64,000 bases of DNA from Didymodactylos carnosus (taxonomy: Eukaryota > Rotifera > Eurotatoria > Philodinida > Philodinidae), in contig CAJNOQ010000010.1 in NCBI GenBank assembly GCA_905250885.1, positions 55,419-119,418 of the forward strand. The letters are read 5' to 3'. Of the stretch, positions 38,630 to 52,000 are shown in pieces. Under the pieces are notes generated by a model that ran no database searches, had not been told where the DNA came from, and worked only from the letters and a program-made list of their open reading frames with translations. A program made the position numbers and the translations under genes. Positions within the stretch are counted from its first letter, which is position 1. The number at the start of each line of letters is the position of its first letter.

Positions 38630-39171
38630 ATGCAGAGTACGACAAATCTCAGAGAGAACCTCTTCAGCGATAACGACAATACTCTTCAATATGATGCATG
38701 CGACACTTGGTTCCACATCGCATGTGTTAACGTTTCACCAATGTCATATACGGCGTATTAAACTCTAGCCAGTTTTCTAACTGGTGTCCTAAGTGCTTGA
38801 GTGATAAAACAGTTGATCGTGTTCCGCCTCGTTGTCTCCAGACGAAATTCGGAACCAGACATGTTCCGAATTTGTCTCCTGTTGAGAGCACAAATGATAA
38901 GGTAGTTCTCTTCCGTTTCGTTCATGATCACCTTGGTATCAACATTGATCCGTCTTCCATTGACTCGGTGTGGCGATTTAAAATTTCGTCAGCAACAAAT
39001 AATGATCATCCGCCACTTCTCGGTATCTCCTTTAACGACTTGTCTGTTCGTTCGTCGATCTTGGCAAAGGCACCTATGATAAAAAGCTCGTCTGATGTTT
39101 CTGTCAAAATTGTTTACATCGGTAAGCATTTGACAAAACAACAATCTCTGCAAGCCTTTGAAGCTCGTTAG
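38630..39171 (+). pseudogene. LINE ORF1 with PHD-like finger, broken
   Basis: Zn-finger-bearing ORF1 of the retrotransposon. The first reading block (38630-38759) carries CDACDTWFHIAC-like sequence with one expected Cys replaced by Tyr, and stops at a TAA. The rest (from about 38760) continues in the next frame with WCPKCL and a region typical of nucleic-acid-binding LINE ORF1 proteins. An in-frame TAG at 39169 precedes a Gln/Ser-rich continuation. Confidence 0.6.
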
Positions 39172-39295
39172 CGACGGAATAAGTCACAACAACAACCACA
39201 GCAATCTACTACCTCATCATCTGTTGTTGACAAGGACAGTAACGGCCGAATCAAAACGGTAATATCAAGAATAACAACCGTATCATTAACAACAT

Positions 39296-39375
39296 TAATA
39301 ATAATAATAATAATAATAATTCCAATAATAATAATAATACCAATACCAATATTAATGCTAATGCTAATAATGATA
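39296..39375 (+). repeat. AAT/AATACC low-complexity tract
   Basis: A run of AAT triplets merges into AATACC and AATGCT units between the two ORFs of the retrotransposon. Confidence 0.85.
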
Positions 39376-39489
39376 CCAACACCAGTAAAAATATCCGCAA
39401 TACACAACAAAAACGCTACCATCGCTTGTCTAATCGTTTTTGATGTAATGTGACTCAAGCCAGACAAAACGACAATTCACTAGCCCACA

Positions 39490-42201
39490 AACTCAATATT
39501 TATTCTTACAATATCCAAAGTCTTGTTAAGAATTTTGGTCTCAGACAAAATTTTCTTTTCTTTTAGTGATTTTGATATTCTTTCATTTCAAGAGACGAAT
39601 CTCGATGCAACAATTACTGATGGAGAGATGACCCTCTCTGGTTGTTCTCTCGTTCGCCGAGATCGAAATCGACACGGAGGAGGTCTCGCAACGTATATCT
39701 TCTCTTCTTTACAATTTTCTTTACTCGCTTCTTCTGATGTTATTGAAGCTTTTATATTACTTGTACAGTCTCCTTCCGTTGATTTTCTTTTATGTAATTG
39801 TTACCGTTCGCAATCTGTTCCTGTTGATTTTTTTCTTGATGTTCTTCACACTTTTGTTTCTAACTATTTCTCTATCTCTTCTAACCTCCTGTTGTGTGCT
39901 GATCTTAATCTTAATTTTCATGTGTCTTCCGAAATGTACAATGTTCAAAGTCTCTCTAGTTCTTTTCTGTGTTCTCTTGTTGATTTTTCTGTCACTACTA
40001 CTTCAAATACGTGTATTGACTATACCTTTTATCCTTCTTCCTGGAACAATGTTTCTTTCTCTTATTTTCCCCCTGTTGGTTGTTCTCCTCATTTTTGTTT
40101 ATCTGCTACTTTTGATTTACCTGTTCAACCTCTTTTTTCTTCTACTTCTTATCGTTATGACTTTAAAAAAGCCCAGTGGCCTGAACTACGGCGTGTTCTC
40201 TCTTTTATACCTCATGGCCTTTATACGGCTACCGATGCTGATACAGCCGTCCACATTTGGACTGAGCATGTAAACGATGCCATCCGTAGATTCGTCCCAC
40301 TGGTGCCAGTTCGGTACTCTATCTTCTGTTCTCTCGCCTTCTCCAAAGCTTGCACATCTTATCTCTATCCGTAATCAGCGTTTTCGTAAACTTAAACGCC
40401 GTTATACTTCTCTTAACCTTGCTGAGTTCCGTAAAGCAAGAAATCTTGTTCTTTCCCTCTTTCGACGTGAAAAATCTCCTTACTTCCGATCTCTCTCTTT
40501 ATTTTCTGATCCTCGCAAGTTTTGGAGCTCTATCAAGAAACTATCCTCTTCTCACTCCACTTTACCTCAGTCTCTGTTTCCACAGATGCGGATAAAGCTG
40601 AACTCTTCAATTCTCATTTTTCCTCTTGTTATTCTTCTCTTCAGGGGCAAATTCCTCCTTCTACCACTCCAGACTTGCCAGTGATGGATAAACACCTCGA
40701 CTTTTCCATGCGGGATGTTGAGCGTTTACTTCAGAACTTGGATAAAAAGTCTACTGTTGGTATTGATGGAATTCCTTCTTCCTTTATCTCTTCTTGTGCT
40801 GACATTCTCTCACCTCACCTTCACTTCATTTTTCATCTGTGTCTTTCTACTAGCAATTTTTCAACTTTATGGAAAACTGCATTCATTGTACCTGTTCATA
40901 AAAAAGGCGCTCTTGCCGATATTTCTAACTACCGCCCTATTTCACCTCTTCCTGTTGTTTCTAAAGTGTTTGAACGTCCAACTTATAATTTTATTTTTTC
41001 TCATCTTTCGAAACACTCTTTTTTTGTAAACAAACAACTCGGTTTTCGTCCTAAATATTCTACTCTGGATGCTTTGTTGTTTTTATCTTCAACCGTCTTT
41101 AAATTTTGGAATGCCGGTGTAAAGTGCGTTGGTGTGTCTTTTGATTTTTCTCAAGCGTTGGACTCTGTTCCTCATTCTCTCTTGTTAGAAAAATTATCTC
41201 GTTGTGGTGTGCGTGATTCTTTTTTGTCTCTTCTATCTTCTTATCTTTCGAACCGTTCTCAGTGTATGCGTGTGAATGATTCTGTCTCCTCTTCTTCTCC
41301 TGTTCCTTCTGGTGTTCCTTAAGGCAGTTTTATTAATGATCTACCTCTGTCGCTCCCACCTAATTGTGAAATCTGTCTCTTTGCTGATGATGTTTTTTTG
41401 ATTGTTATTCTTTCCCCTACTGATTCTTCAAATTTTTCTCATGTTCAAAATTGTATAAACTCTGTTTCTCATTGGTCTTCTTCCAATCTCATGTCTCTGA
41501 ACGTTTCTAAATGTTGTTGGCTCCCTTTTTCTTTCCATCTCTTTCCGTATGTTTATAATCAATTGTATCTCAATGGTGTTCCTCTCTCTGTTGTGTCTTC
41601 TGTTCGTTGTCTTGGTGTTCTTGTTTCGCACGATCTTAGGTGGAATGATCATGCCAAGAACATTGCTCTTGCTTGTCGACGCAAGCCTGGAGCATTGAAT
41701 CGTGTCTTTGAATTAGCTCCCATTGAAGTTCGGCGTCGAATCTATCTTCTATTCTTCCTAAAACTGACTATTGCTGTGCCTTGTATGATAGTTCGTTTTC
41801 TCTTACTGTTCTTGATTCTGTAAACAAACTTGCTTCTCGTATTATTTCTCGCAATTTTGACTATCGTTCTTCTAGTTCCCTACTTGTATCTCAACTTTCT
41901 ATTCCTAAACTCTCTCTTCGTCGTAAATACTTTAGACTTCTACAGTTTTTCAAAATTTATCATCATCTAAGTCCTGTTTCTCTTTTTTATACTATTCATC
42001 GTCCTCACTACTCATCTTTACGTCTTCATCACTCTAAATATGTTCGCGTTCCATCTTCTGTTGATGGTTTTTCTCCGTAAACGGTGCATTCTTCTTTTTT
42101 TTATTCAACTATTGCTGATTGGAATAATCTCCCAGAGTCAGTTATTTGTCTTTCTTCTTTAATGTCTTTCAAAACAGCTTTACTTCAGTATCTCTTCCAG
42201 T
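39490..42201 (+). pseudogene. LINE ORF2 endonuclease/reverse transcriptase, broken
   Basis: Endonuclease domain approximately 39490-40150, reverse transcriptase about 40680-41500, C-terminal domain to 42201. At least three frameshifts, one nonsense codon in the SGVPQGS-type motif and a short deletion just after it disable the protein. The FADD catalytic box survives at about 41378-41390. Confidence 0.85.
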
Positions 42202-42405
42202 GAAACATGTCAGTTATGAATTTATATTTGTTCTTTTTTTCCTTTTTATTTACTACTTCTGGCCCTAACGTTAGTTGTCTTGTTTATTCTGTTCTTTTTT
42301 TACTCTTTTGATGTTACTTGGCTTGAGTCATTGTTATTACAGGTCGGTGACCTTTGATGACTCACACTTTTCGTGAATTAAACACTCTTAGTCTTAGTCT
42401 TAGAG

Positions 42406-42755
42406 ATCCCAGATATTCAAAATATTCGACTAAAAATCAAATGCAACTTTAGAAATTCCATGTGAAGCTCTTCGTAATTATTTTAAAGACATAGATTATT
42501 TAAAGAAGTAGAAATCTGGAGAAAATATTGCGCATTCAAGGAACAACAAAAGTTCAGATTCTTGTATAAGGTCGGTATCTCAGAATTATTTATAAGCCAG
42601 AACTATCCAGCTCGTCCAGTTTTCACTCGTACATTTTTCATTGGTAATATCTCGAAGAATGTGTTTGTTTATCATCTAAATGCTAAAATGTTTAGTATTG
42701 TTTTATTTTAGATTAATTATCATAAAATTATTTCTGTATTCTACCCAGCAACGTC
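42406..42755. other. Upstream region of TOM40
   Basis: 350 bp between the retrotransposon tail and the TOM40 start. It must hold the TOM40 promoter. No repeat or frame was recognised. Confidence 0.45.
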
Positions 42756-44359
42756 ATGAATTATGCTGGTGCTACTGCCACTAGCAGTTCTTCTACAGCG
42801 ACAACAACGCTTGATCCGTCACAACCTTCCACATCATCTAGTATAAGCACACCGTTGGCCGAGACTTCACAACTACCGCCATTTCCAAATACACGATGGA
42901 TAAGGTCGACCATGGATTTTTCGAAAAACCCTGGCATATTCGACGATGTATTCAAGAAAATCAAAGGTGGATGAAGCAAGAATCTGTAGGAAAAAGAGGT
43001 AAAAATATGTTATTTTTGTGTATTGTTTAGAACTTACGCCACCAGCTTTTGAAGGAGCTAAATTATCTGTTACAAAAATGCTAAGTTCACATTTTCAAGT
43101 TAGTCATTCGTTGACATTAAGCGGAGGTGCCAGTTGTGGTTACAAATTTGGAGCAAATTATGTTGGTACTCAACTTTATTCTCAGTCAGAGGTGAATAGT
43201 AGATGATATTTATTGTCTTTTCTAAACTGAGATAATGTTTATTGGAATATTGCTGTAGGTATTTCCTGTTATTTTGGGTGATATGGATGCAAACGGAAGT
43301 GCCAATGCTCAAATTATTCATCAGTGGACAGATAAAATACGAACCCGGTTTCTTGCGCAAGTGAGTTGAATATCTTTAGACATGGATCAATGTGATGCAG
43401 TCTTTTTACATTGAATAGGTTCAAACATACAAAATGTCAGGATACCAAATGGCATTAGATTATCGAACAAAATATACTACAACTACTATAACAGCAGCAA
43501 ATCTTGACCTGATCGGTAATTCTGGTATGTTGAGAATAAAAGAGTGTGAGCACATCTAATCAGTTGTCGTGTCTTATTTTGTGTCTTGTAGGAATTATTG
43601 TTTTACAACATTTAGCACGAGTGACGAATAATTTTGATGTGGGCGCTGAGTATCTGTATCAGGCAAGTCCAAGGATACCCGGGAAACATATTGGAACAAC
43701 TAGTTTTACTGGTCGTTATCGAGGTATTTGATTTTTTTCTCTAACATGAAGAAACCCAACATCGTTCTATTTGAATATGAAGGATACGACTGGTTTGGTG
43801 CAGCTAAATTTTCTCCAACCGGCATTATTAATGTTGGCTATTTTCATCAAAAAAATAATAGTCCATTACAACTTGGAGTGGAATTTGAAACCTCTTTAGC
43901 TTTTGAAGAAAGTACAGCGACATTGTCTTACCAGTACGATTTACCAAAAGCGAATACGACATTTCGAGGTGAGACTTCTAAACAACCATTACTAACGGTG
44001 TTACCTGCATAGGTAGATTTTATTGTTCCTGTCATATGGAATATACACTTTTACTTGTTCGTCGTTCCAGTTAGCACTATTATGCAAGCGTATTTGTTTG
44101 TTGTACATCTATTTTGATCACATGTGTATTAAATTTCCTTGGTGCTCTGTAGTTAAAAATTTCTAGTTTCTAATGATGTGCTTGGTCATCAGTTACAATT
44201 GTATTTCTTTTTTGTCTAGGAATGATAGACACAAACGGAATTGTAACAGCAGTCATCGAAAAACGTTTACTTCCATTACCATTTACATTTATCTTAAGTA
44301 GTTCACTGAATCATGCTAAAGCAGCATATCGATTTGGAATTGGATTGTTAGTTGGATGA
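42756..44359 (+). CDS. TOM40 mitochondrial import channel, 7 exons, one frameshift
   Basis: Beta-barrel pore of the mitochondrial outer-membrane translocase. Exons: 42756-42966, 43031-43191, 43259-43360, 43419-43525, 43592-43723, 43783-43968, 44220-44359. Recognised by LPPFPNT, FEGAKLSVTK, HFQVSHSLTL, FPVILGDMDANGSANAQIIH, LQLGVEFETS, YQYDLPKANTTF, and a final RFGIGLLVG resembling the C-terminal beta-signal. The Ser/Thr-rich N-terminus is normal for the family. Two oddities: the exon 1 donor must be the weak GTGGAT at 42967, because the frame stops seven bases later, and exon 4 has one extra A in an AAAA run (43499-43502) that shifts the frame (1,039 nt in total, not a multiple of three). Either an allele or paralogue in decay, or a sequence error; about 345 aa if unshifted. 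Confidence 0.88.
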
Positions 44360-46033
44360 AAAAGTCGTAACAATAAACAATCTTAAGTTCCATATGCCTT
44401 CCACGACTCTTCCGTCAGAAAAAGAACAAGTTTAGTAGTATTTTTAGCTTATGTGCTATGCTTCTGGAAAATAGATAATAAAATAACATCACTGACGGTT
44501 TTCGCATTTATAGGAAAATTATGTGTGTTGTTATGTTTTTATATGCGTGTTGAGATGATGTGAGATTAAGAAAAATATTTCTTTGTTTTTCTATTGTTAT
44601 TTTGTGTTTCATTTTTCTTTTTTGTTATTTTTCTTTGTGACTTCATGTTCTTTTTGTGGTCACGATTAAAATCTAATTACGTATTACACTGTGATTGTTT
44701 TTCACACATTTTTTTGGGTTTTTTTGAATTCAAAAAACTTTTTAAAAAAAGAAAATGTCAGTAGAATAAGAACCAAAAACAGTTTCTTTTTTCCTTTTGC
44801 ATCTGCTTAGTAGCAAACTTTGCTCGTAGCTTTTCTTTTAGAATTGTAATTCAAATAAAACAAAGACGAAGCTAAAAAGATGATATAAAAAACACTATTT
44901 CTTTCCTAAGTTATTCATGTGTTATACATTTTGAACCGCCATAGAATTCTGTCCGATAGCGCATGTCGAGTTTATCGGGCTCTACTCTCTTTTATCTACT
45001 CCACTAGTACAAGCCCGCGTCCGCTATATTTATAGTTTCGGCTTTGATTGAGACCAGCAGCATTCATTGTGGGAGTGGATTTCTCTTAGAAATCATCATC
45101 AAGATGATGGCATGTATCTGCACCCAAGTATAATCTTCCTTTGTACGAATTAAGAATAACGTAGTGTACATTTTGAGCTGACAGTTGTACAATCTTAAGG
45201 TTAAATAGTGAAGCGTAATCAACTTTCTTCTTTGATATTACCATATGAATGTAGTAGTTGCAAGGTCTGTGTGAGGCCGCTTTTACAAGATGAGTAAATC
45301 AAGTGTATAGATGACGCTACATTCAAACAGATTAACCATTGAGGACATGGTCTGTTCATGTTTGAGGAGGTAAAATTTAAAGTTAAAAATGTCATGTCGA
45401 AGATTCAACCAATAAGAGAAATTTATTGCACTCTCTATCTATTATTGTTGTTAGACATAAACCGTTTCGATTGATGTGGTTATCTGTTTTTGTTCTTTGT
45501 CAGTTCTTATTCTAGTGAAAATACTTGAGACTAAATACTTTTTTACTTGCAAATTTTTAGAAGTGCTTGTCAAGTATTTCTACAGTTAATATGTACAAGA
45601 CACTTGAAAGAACTTCGGATGCTTGGATACATTTTGTAAGTACTTACTAGGTTGTCTGACAAATACTTGATGAAGTACTTATTGGGTACCTGTCTTTGTT
45701 AAACTACGTAATAAGCATCTTTCTTACCTGCAAAAATCTTCGGATACTTTAGACATTAGTCCCCCAAGTATTTGTCTCAATACTGATATAAAAGTACATT
45801 TACGAAGGTAGACTTTCTCACGTTATTCGTTACTTTCTGATAGTGCAAGTAGATCTTTGACAACACATTTCGATGAATTTTGAACAGTTTTCTTTACCAT
45901 GATCAATATAAAGTCTATTTTTGTTTTCATTATTATAATCTATTCATGAGGAGTCTCTTCTATTTTATGCTTTTTGTTCATTATCTATCCTCTTTTAGAT
46001 TGGTATAATCATATTTCGTCTTCAACAACAAAG
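44360..46033. other. Intergenic region between TOM40 and SRRM1
   Basis: 1.7 kb. Two small adjacent perfect hairpins lie near 45084-45114 (GATTTCT/AGAAATC and CATCAT/GATGATG). From about 45525 to 45800 the word TACTT or its complement recurs many times, with GAGAC-AAATACTT at both ends in opposite orientation, suggesting an old foldback. No gene was recognised. Confidence 0.4.
44372..44377 (+). promoter_or_regulatory. Candidate poly(A) signal of TOM40
   Basis: AATAAA starting 13 nt after the TOM40 stop codon; a second AATAAA lies near 44478. Confidence 0.4.
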
Positions 46034-49000
46034 ATGACTGATGCTGGTTTTTTTAAAGTATAAAAATCTTTTTGTTGTATAGCCGTTTCTGTAATATGAA
46101 CAAGCATTGTTTTCTTTTAGGGCACATCTGCAGATCAAGATAGCCGTTTTACTAATAAACAAAAAAAACTTTTAAAACAAATGAAATTTCCTGAAAATTC
46201 TGATGTTAAAGTAAGATGTCAAATGCTACTTCTTCTCTCTCAACTTACTCTTGATCATTCAAATTTATTTAGATTGATATGGTTAAGGTTAATTTGGATG
46301 TTATCAAACCGTGGATTACAAAAAGACTACAAGAATTGTTAGGCATAGAAGACGATGTTGTGATAGAATTTGTTTTCAATCAACTTGAAGAAAAGGTAAA
46401 TAATGGCCTTTTAAAACTTCTTTGTTGTTAATTATTCTTCTATTATTTTAGAATCCGGATCCGAAAATGATGCAAATAAATTTAACTGGATTTTTAGGTG
46501 GTAGTAAAGCTCGATCATTCATTGGTGAATTGTGGGAAAAGTTAGCGAGTGCACAATCTTCACCAGATGGAATTCCGGCAGAACTTGTTGAGCAAAAAAA
46601 ATTAGAATTACAAAAACGAAGAGTAAGTATGATGGGAAAAACTTAATCTCAGATCGTTTAGTATTTCCAAAACATTTGTTAAGTATATGGCATATAGATA
46701 ACTCTAATGCTGATACAAGTATGGTTTATTCTATTTTTTTGAGTTTTTTTTAGGAAGATGAAGAGAAGTTACGAGATGCACGTCGTCGAGAAGAAGAATC
46801 ATTTCCAAATCGTGAGCATGATGCGAAACAAGACATGGATGAACATGATGTGAAAATGAACGGTAGAACAACAGATAGAATGGAGACAAAAGACAAAGAG
46901 TCAAGAACAAAACAACGAAGTGATGTAGGTGGTCCGACGTCAACGTGGAAAGCAAGGAAAGAGGATAGATGGGACACAAAAAGACGTTATTCTCCGGATC
47001 GTGATCGAATACGACGAGAAGACTGGGGGGATAGATCACGAGATTACGAGAATAGAACGCGCGATAATAATGAAAATAATAATAACAATCGTCGCTCATC
47101 ACCGGAATCAAAAAATAGTCGACGACGTCGTTTTCAAGAAGGTAGCGTATCGCCACCATCAAAGAAAAATCGAAAAGAACATAGAGTTAATCGGTAGGTG
47201 AACAGATATGTTTTTTCTGAGGCAACTGAAATATCGTTTTTATCTATTTTTAGTCAGTCATCTGATAGTGAAGCAGACACACGAAAGAAGAAATCAGGTG
47301 ATGATAAAGTCAAATTAAAACAAACGATACTGCCTAATTCAGATGCAACGAAATTGAAACAAAAGAAAATCGATGATGATAACAAAAGCAAAAATTCGAA
47401 AAATCGTTCGCCAACATCTGACTCTTCTAATGAAGAAAATACAACGAAGAAACCATCGAAAACAAAAGAAAAAGACTCTCAGCAACAGTCTAGTCATTCA
47501 TCAGCCAAAAACACTGAAAGACAGCGAGTACCATCTAGTTCTAGTACAGCATCATCTATCGATGATCGAAATAGAAAAAAAAATAATCTTTCGGATAAAG
47601 AAATAAAATCCAAAAAAAAGAAGAGTGTATCACGATCAACAAGTCGAAGTCGTAGCCCATCAAAAGATCGCTATACGAAAAAACCAAAAAGTTTAAAAGA
47701 GACAGAAAAATGGAAACAAACTGATGATAGAGAAAAGTCATCCAGAAAGAAGAATGTGTCATCGGACGAAGTACGTATTCAAATTCTTGTATACTTTTGG
47801 ATTCTCTTATTAGATCTGCCTCAATTGTACACATACTACTGAGACTGTTAATTCAACATAATAGAACGGTTTGTTACAATCGACTATTTGATAAGAAGAC
47901 ATCATTAGCGTTTTTTCAAACTATTCAGAGTTTTAAGTCGTTGACAATGTGTGCTACACACATCAGTAGCAGTCTTTAACTTAACTCATTTCTTCTCTTA
48001 ATTTAGGATGCATCTAATAAACGAATTAAGAAATCAACCGATATCGACGAAAAATCTGAGTCCAACAAGCAACGCGATGATACCGAAAAACAACAGGTAT
48101 CAAAAAAAAAAGTGGATGATAGTAGTGATCGTTCAAGTAGTGAAGGCAGCGAATCAAATGTACCACCATTGAAGCGAATTCTTGAACAAGAACGACGTCA
48201 AGAACAGCAACAGCAACGGTATCAATCTAATTCTAACCAGCGTTCACAACGAAATCAACAACGTGATTCATCTCATTCTCCTCCCCGTTCGACATCGACC
48301 AAAGAACCGGCACGTAAGAAAGAGCATGAATCACAACGTGCATCCTCGCAATCAAAAGATAATTCTTCCTCTAAACGAAAAGAGAAAGACACGATTCCTT
48401 CTGATACTGAACGACGACATCAAAAAGTTGATGTTAAAAATAAGGAACAAGAAAAGCAATCGAAGAAAAAAGATGATGTCGAAGATGTGAATAAGAACAA
48501 AAAGTTAATTGTGGATAATAACAATGTTAAAAGATCATTGAACAGAGAACAACCAACACAAATAAAGAAACATGAGCACCATCATCATACAAAAAAGAAT
48601 CGAAAAGAATCGAAAAAGAAATCTGTAAAGAAACATCGACGGCGTTCATCTTCTTCACGATCATCATCTAGTTCAAGGAGTAGCTCTGGTAGTAGCTCCT
48701 CGTCTCGCTCAACATCATCCGATTCGTCGTATTCTGAATCACCATCTCCAAAACCAAAATCGAAGCGCCATGATCATGGTAGTGAGAAAAAACTATCTAA
48801 ATCTCAAAAACGAAAACGTAAGTGTAACTAAATTGAACAATCGTATTTGTCGTTTACAGACGTATTTCTATTTATATATAGCACCTAATCGATCATCTTC
48901 AACATCTTCGACTAGATCATCTCGTTCGCGCTCAAAAGAAAAGAATACAACGAAAAGTACAGGAAAAAAAGACAATCATTTAAATAGGTAAGGACATTCA

Positions 49001-52000
49001 CCGACAAAGAACAAAAAAACCAAAAAAAAGTAGTTATGATTGCTTGCACTATTATGTTCTTCTTTACTGGTCAACAAAATGGAACTTTATTTTTACAAAA
49101 AAAAAAATAGCAAAGAAATATTTCAAGGCTTTTGAATAAAATACTGTGTATATATGTATAGAATTTTTTTGTGCTTGTTGTTCTTGTTAATTTCTTCGTC
49201 ATGTGTTATTCAAAAATAAAAACAAATATACACAATCATTTAGCTGCGCGAAGATGTGAATGCTAGCTAGGACGTGGGATGATCAAACAAATTAGAAACT
49301 TTCAATTTTGTGTCTTTGGGAATAGATAGTGCTGAGAGCAAAATCGATTCTTTTTTCAATAGGCCTACAGTGTAGAATCTACATGATTCTGATTCTGATT
49401 TGCTCATTGTTTTAAACATGCAGAAATATTTTGCACTTTTAATCTTTTCCCACTATCAGGTAAGTATTGTAACTGAGTAAAACTTGTTTTCTATGGATTA
49501 AGTCAAGACTGACTTCAGCAAGGACAGATCTTAAATTGGCGTAAGGTTCGACAGAAATGTTTTAGACAAATTTACTTTTTCTTGACATAGCGCACTATCT
49601 TATGGATATCTCGTTTCATAACGACAATTGTGAACCAGAATGGAGCTTGTAATTCATCACGAAATATTTTATGACATATCGTGACTTATTTGAATTAAGC
49701 AACACGTGAAAAACTTTTGCGACCGCGCTGTGGTTAATTCAAACATTGAGTCATAAGATGATGGACGAAGCAGATGGTTTTCTGATCGCATAGATTGATG
49801 TTGCAGAAATCGAGACTATTATAGTAACGATTTACTTTCAGCAGTTACTGATAAATAATTAACATCGTTTCAATTAGAAATCGACATAAAAATTTGCGTA
49901 ATGATAACTGACTTTAAGAACATTTTTTCTAAATAATGATGTTGAGTTTGATACTACTGCAAGACAGGATCGAATAGATTTCAGATGGATTGATCAGTAA
50001 TTTTTAGTTCTACATAGTTTTGTTCAAAAAGTTGCAACAATTGTTTGATAATCTGAAACATTCTTCTATGATTCAATAGATGAATATTCAATTACTGGAT
50101 CTTATCAGAGTTTTATTATTTTATAAATTTACTTCTTTTTATTTAGTTCTGTCTTATCTCACAAAGCTATAACTTCATCGAAGAAATCCGTTTCAAAAAC
50201 TGCAGGTGAAAAATCAGTAAGTCAACATCATCAATCAACCACTTCAAGCAAAGACAACAAAATCAAAGAAACAGGTAATTTTTTTATAGTGTTACTCTAC
50301 AAAAGATAAACAAGTATATTACACTGTGGTGTATTCTCAGGATACCGAGTATCTGCAGGAATGTTCCCAGGAATAGGCTAATCAACGAAAAATTTAACTA
50401 TCGTTAACATAAACAGAAATATTTTAATAATAAGTTGAATTATTCGATAACGACTAGGCCTGCAAAAGTTCAGCGTTCCTTTTTAGTGTTCTCTTTGAAC
50501 GTAACGCTAAAGTACGTTCGCGTTTCTTGAAAGTGAATGCTAAATATGACGTTTTTTGAACGTGAATGTTCTGGTGAACGTAAACTTTATTTCATATAGA
50601 CGGTGACCTTGTGTGGAATGAATAGTATTGCAAAACGTTATATAGCAATTTCACCTGGTAGTATACAAAGTGAAACAGCTTTCTTCATTACCAGTTATAT
50701 TTAGTGAGAAATCAACGCTCTTTTGCCCCAAATGGGTTACGATAACAAAGGAAGATGTATGTATGGTTTGCAAGGAACTCCGGTTTCACTGCAGGAAAAA
50801 CTATTGTTCTGATCAGGAACTCGGCGATCTGTTTTTGGAAGAATCAGTGCCTTGATCAGAGAACCAATGGCTATCCTTCTTACCTTGCAATAATCTGGTC
50901 ACTGCCCTGAGCAGACCATCTGATCGTTCACTAGAGTTTCTATTGATTAGATAAGACCAAGCAGAAATATATATGTTCTTTCTACAGTACAATAACAGAA
51001 TTTTATATTTACGTCAGACAACATGAACATCATTCGTATAAAAAAAGCTCACGTTCACCAGTGCTTTAACGTTCACGTTCAAGGAGCGTCAACGTACTTT
51101 AGCGTTCACGTTCATGGAGCGCGAACGTACTTTAGCGTTCAAGAAGAAATAAGAAATACATTCTAGAATAAGTAAAAAACTTTTGGTATAGTCTTCTAGA
51201 ATACGAGAAATTTTTGAAATACAAGTTGTTAAAAACTCAGTTTTGAATTTCATTGATTAATAGAAAAGATTAAAATTCTTTTATTGCAAAAAGGAGCATA
51301 CAGTCGTACTTTTCTTGTTTACGTAAAAGTCTATTACACTATAGTTTGTTACTTTTGCTTATTCGTTGAAATAGAGTAAAGATGTACAAATGCTCTGCAC
51401 TTTAAGAATAGAAATGGCATTCTGGAATAGGTACATTCTTTCTTTAGCGTTGCAACACCTTGATAAATTATTTACTTTAAAAAGATCTTCATTAGAACCT
51501 CTCTATTATAAGATCAAGTGGTAAATTTAATATAATGACTTGTTTGTTTTAAGAATTAATATTTTGGACTAGCGTCAAAAAAAAAACATCCGTTTAGACG
51601 ATCGACATCGACGAAACGACCATCATCACCATCGGGCACCTCCTGTTGAAGACAAATCAGTCGATCAAGGTCAATCACGTAAAAAAAAAGAGAAGAAAAA
51701 AGCAAAAAAAAGTCATAAAAAGCACAAAAGCAGGAATGATGTGAACAACAAACAGCGTAAACGACAACATAAAGAGAAGTCTAATGCTCACCACGAAAAG
51801 AAACAAGTAAAGGATGTAACAGAAGACGAGTACATTGAAAAATCCGTAGCACAATTATCACCATCTTCCAAGGAAGAAGTAAATAAATCGTTATTTGAAA
51901 AAGTTTACTTCTACTCTATAAGTATATTGTTTTCTCTATTTTTAGGAAGAAGAAGCTTATGAAGAATTACCAAATCCTATTGTCGGCGATGAATTAGAAT

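Larger units (their letters stand above)
38630..42405 (+). mobile_element. Decayed non-LTR retrotransposon (LINE) with PHD-like ORF1
   Basis: ORF1 starts near 38630 with a partial PHD finger (CDTWFHIACVN, then WCPKC after a frameshift) and runs to 39171, where a TAG interrupts it. A low-complexity AAT/AATACC tract (39296-39375) separates it from ORF2. ORF2 begins near 39490 with an APE-type endonuclease (SFQET, GGGLATYI, LLCADLNLNF), then reverse transcriptase (STVGIDGIPSSF, ISNYRPIS, LGFRPKYST, FDFSQALDSVPH, FADDVF) and a C-terminal WNNLPESV region ending near 42200. The 3' end carries a TCTTAG short tandem tail (about 42388-42405). Frame breaks lie near 40374, 40580 and 41770, and the SGVP-GS motif contains a stop and a local deletion (41320). 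CR1/Jockey-like by layout; clearly inactive. Confidence 0.9.

Noticed and set aside
39737-40273. Leu/Phe-rich 178-codon frame on the plus strand
   Set aside because: It is a shifted reading of the retrotransposon ORF2 endonuclease region; hydrophobicity comes from the T-rich codons of that ORF, not from a membrane protein.
45084-45114. Two adjacent short hairpins as a structured RNA
   Set aside because: Stems are only 6-7 bp, with no known family pattern and no promoter or conservation evidence.
46731-47162. 143-codon minus-strand frame, His/Leu/Ser-rich
   Set aside because: Antisense of the SRRM1 RS/KE-rich exon 5; codon bias of that tract leaves the opposite strand open by chance.
47556-47834. 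92-codon minus-strand Phe-rich frame
   Set aside because: Antisense shadow of SRRM1 exon 6, with no independent signal.
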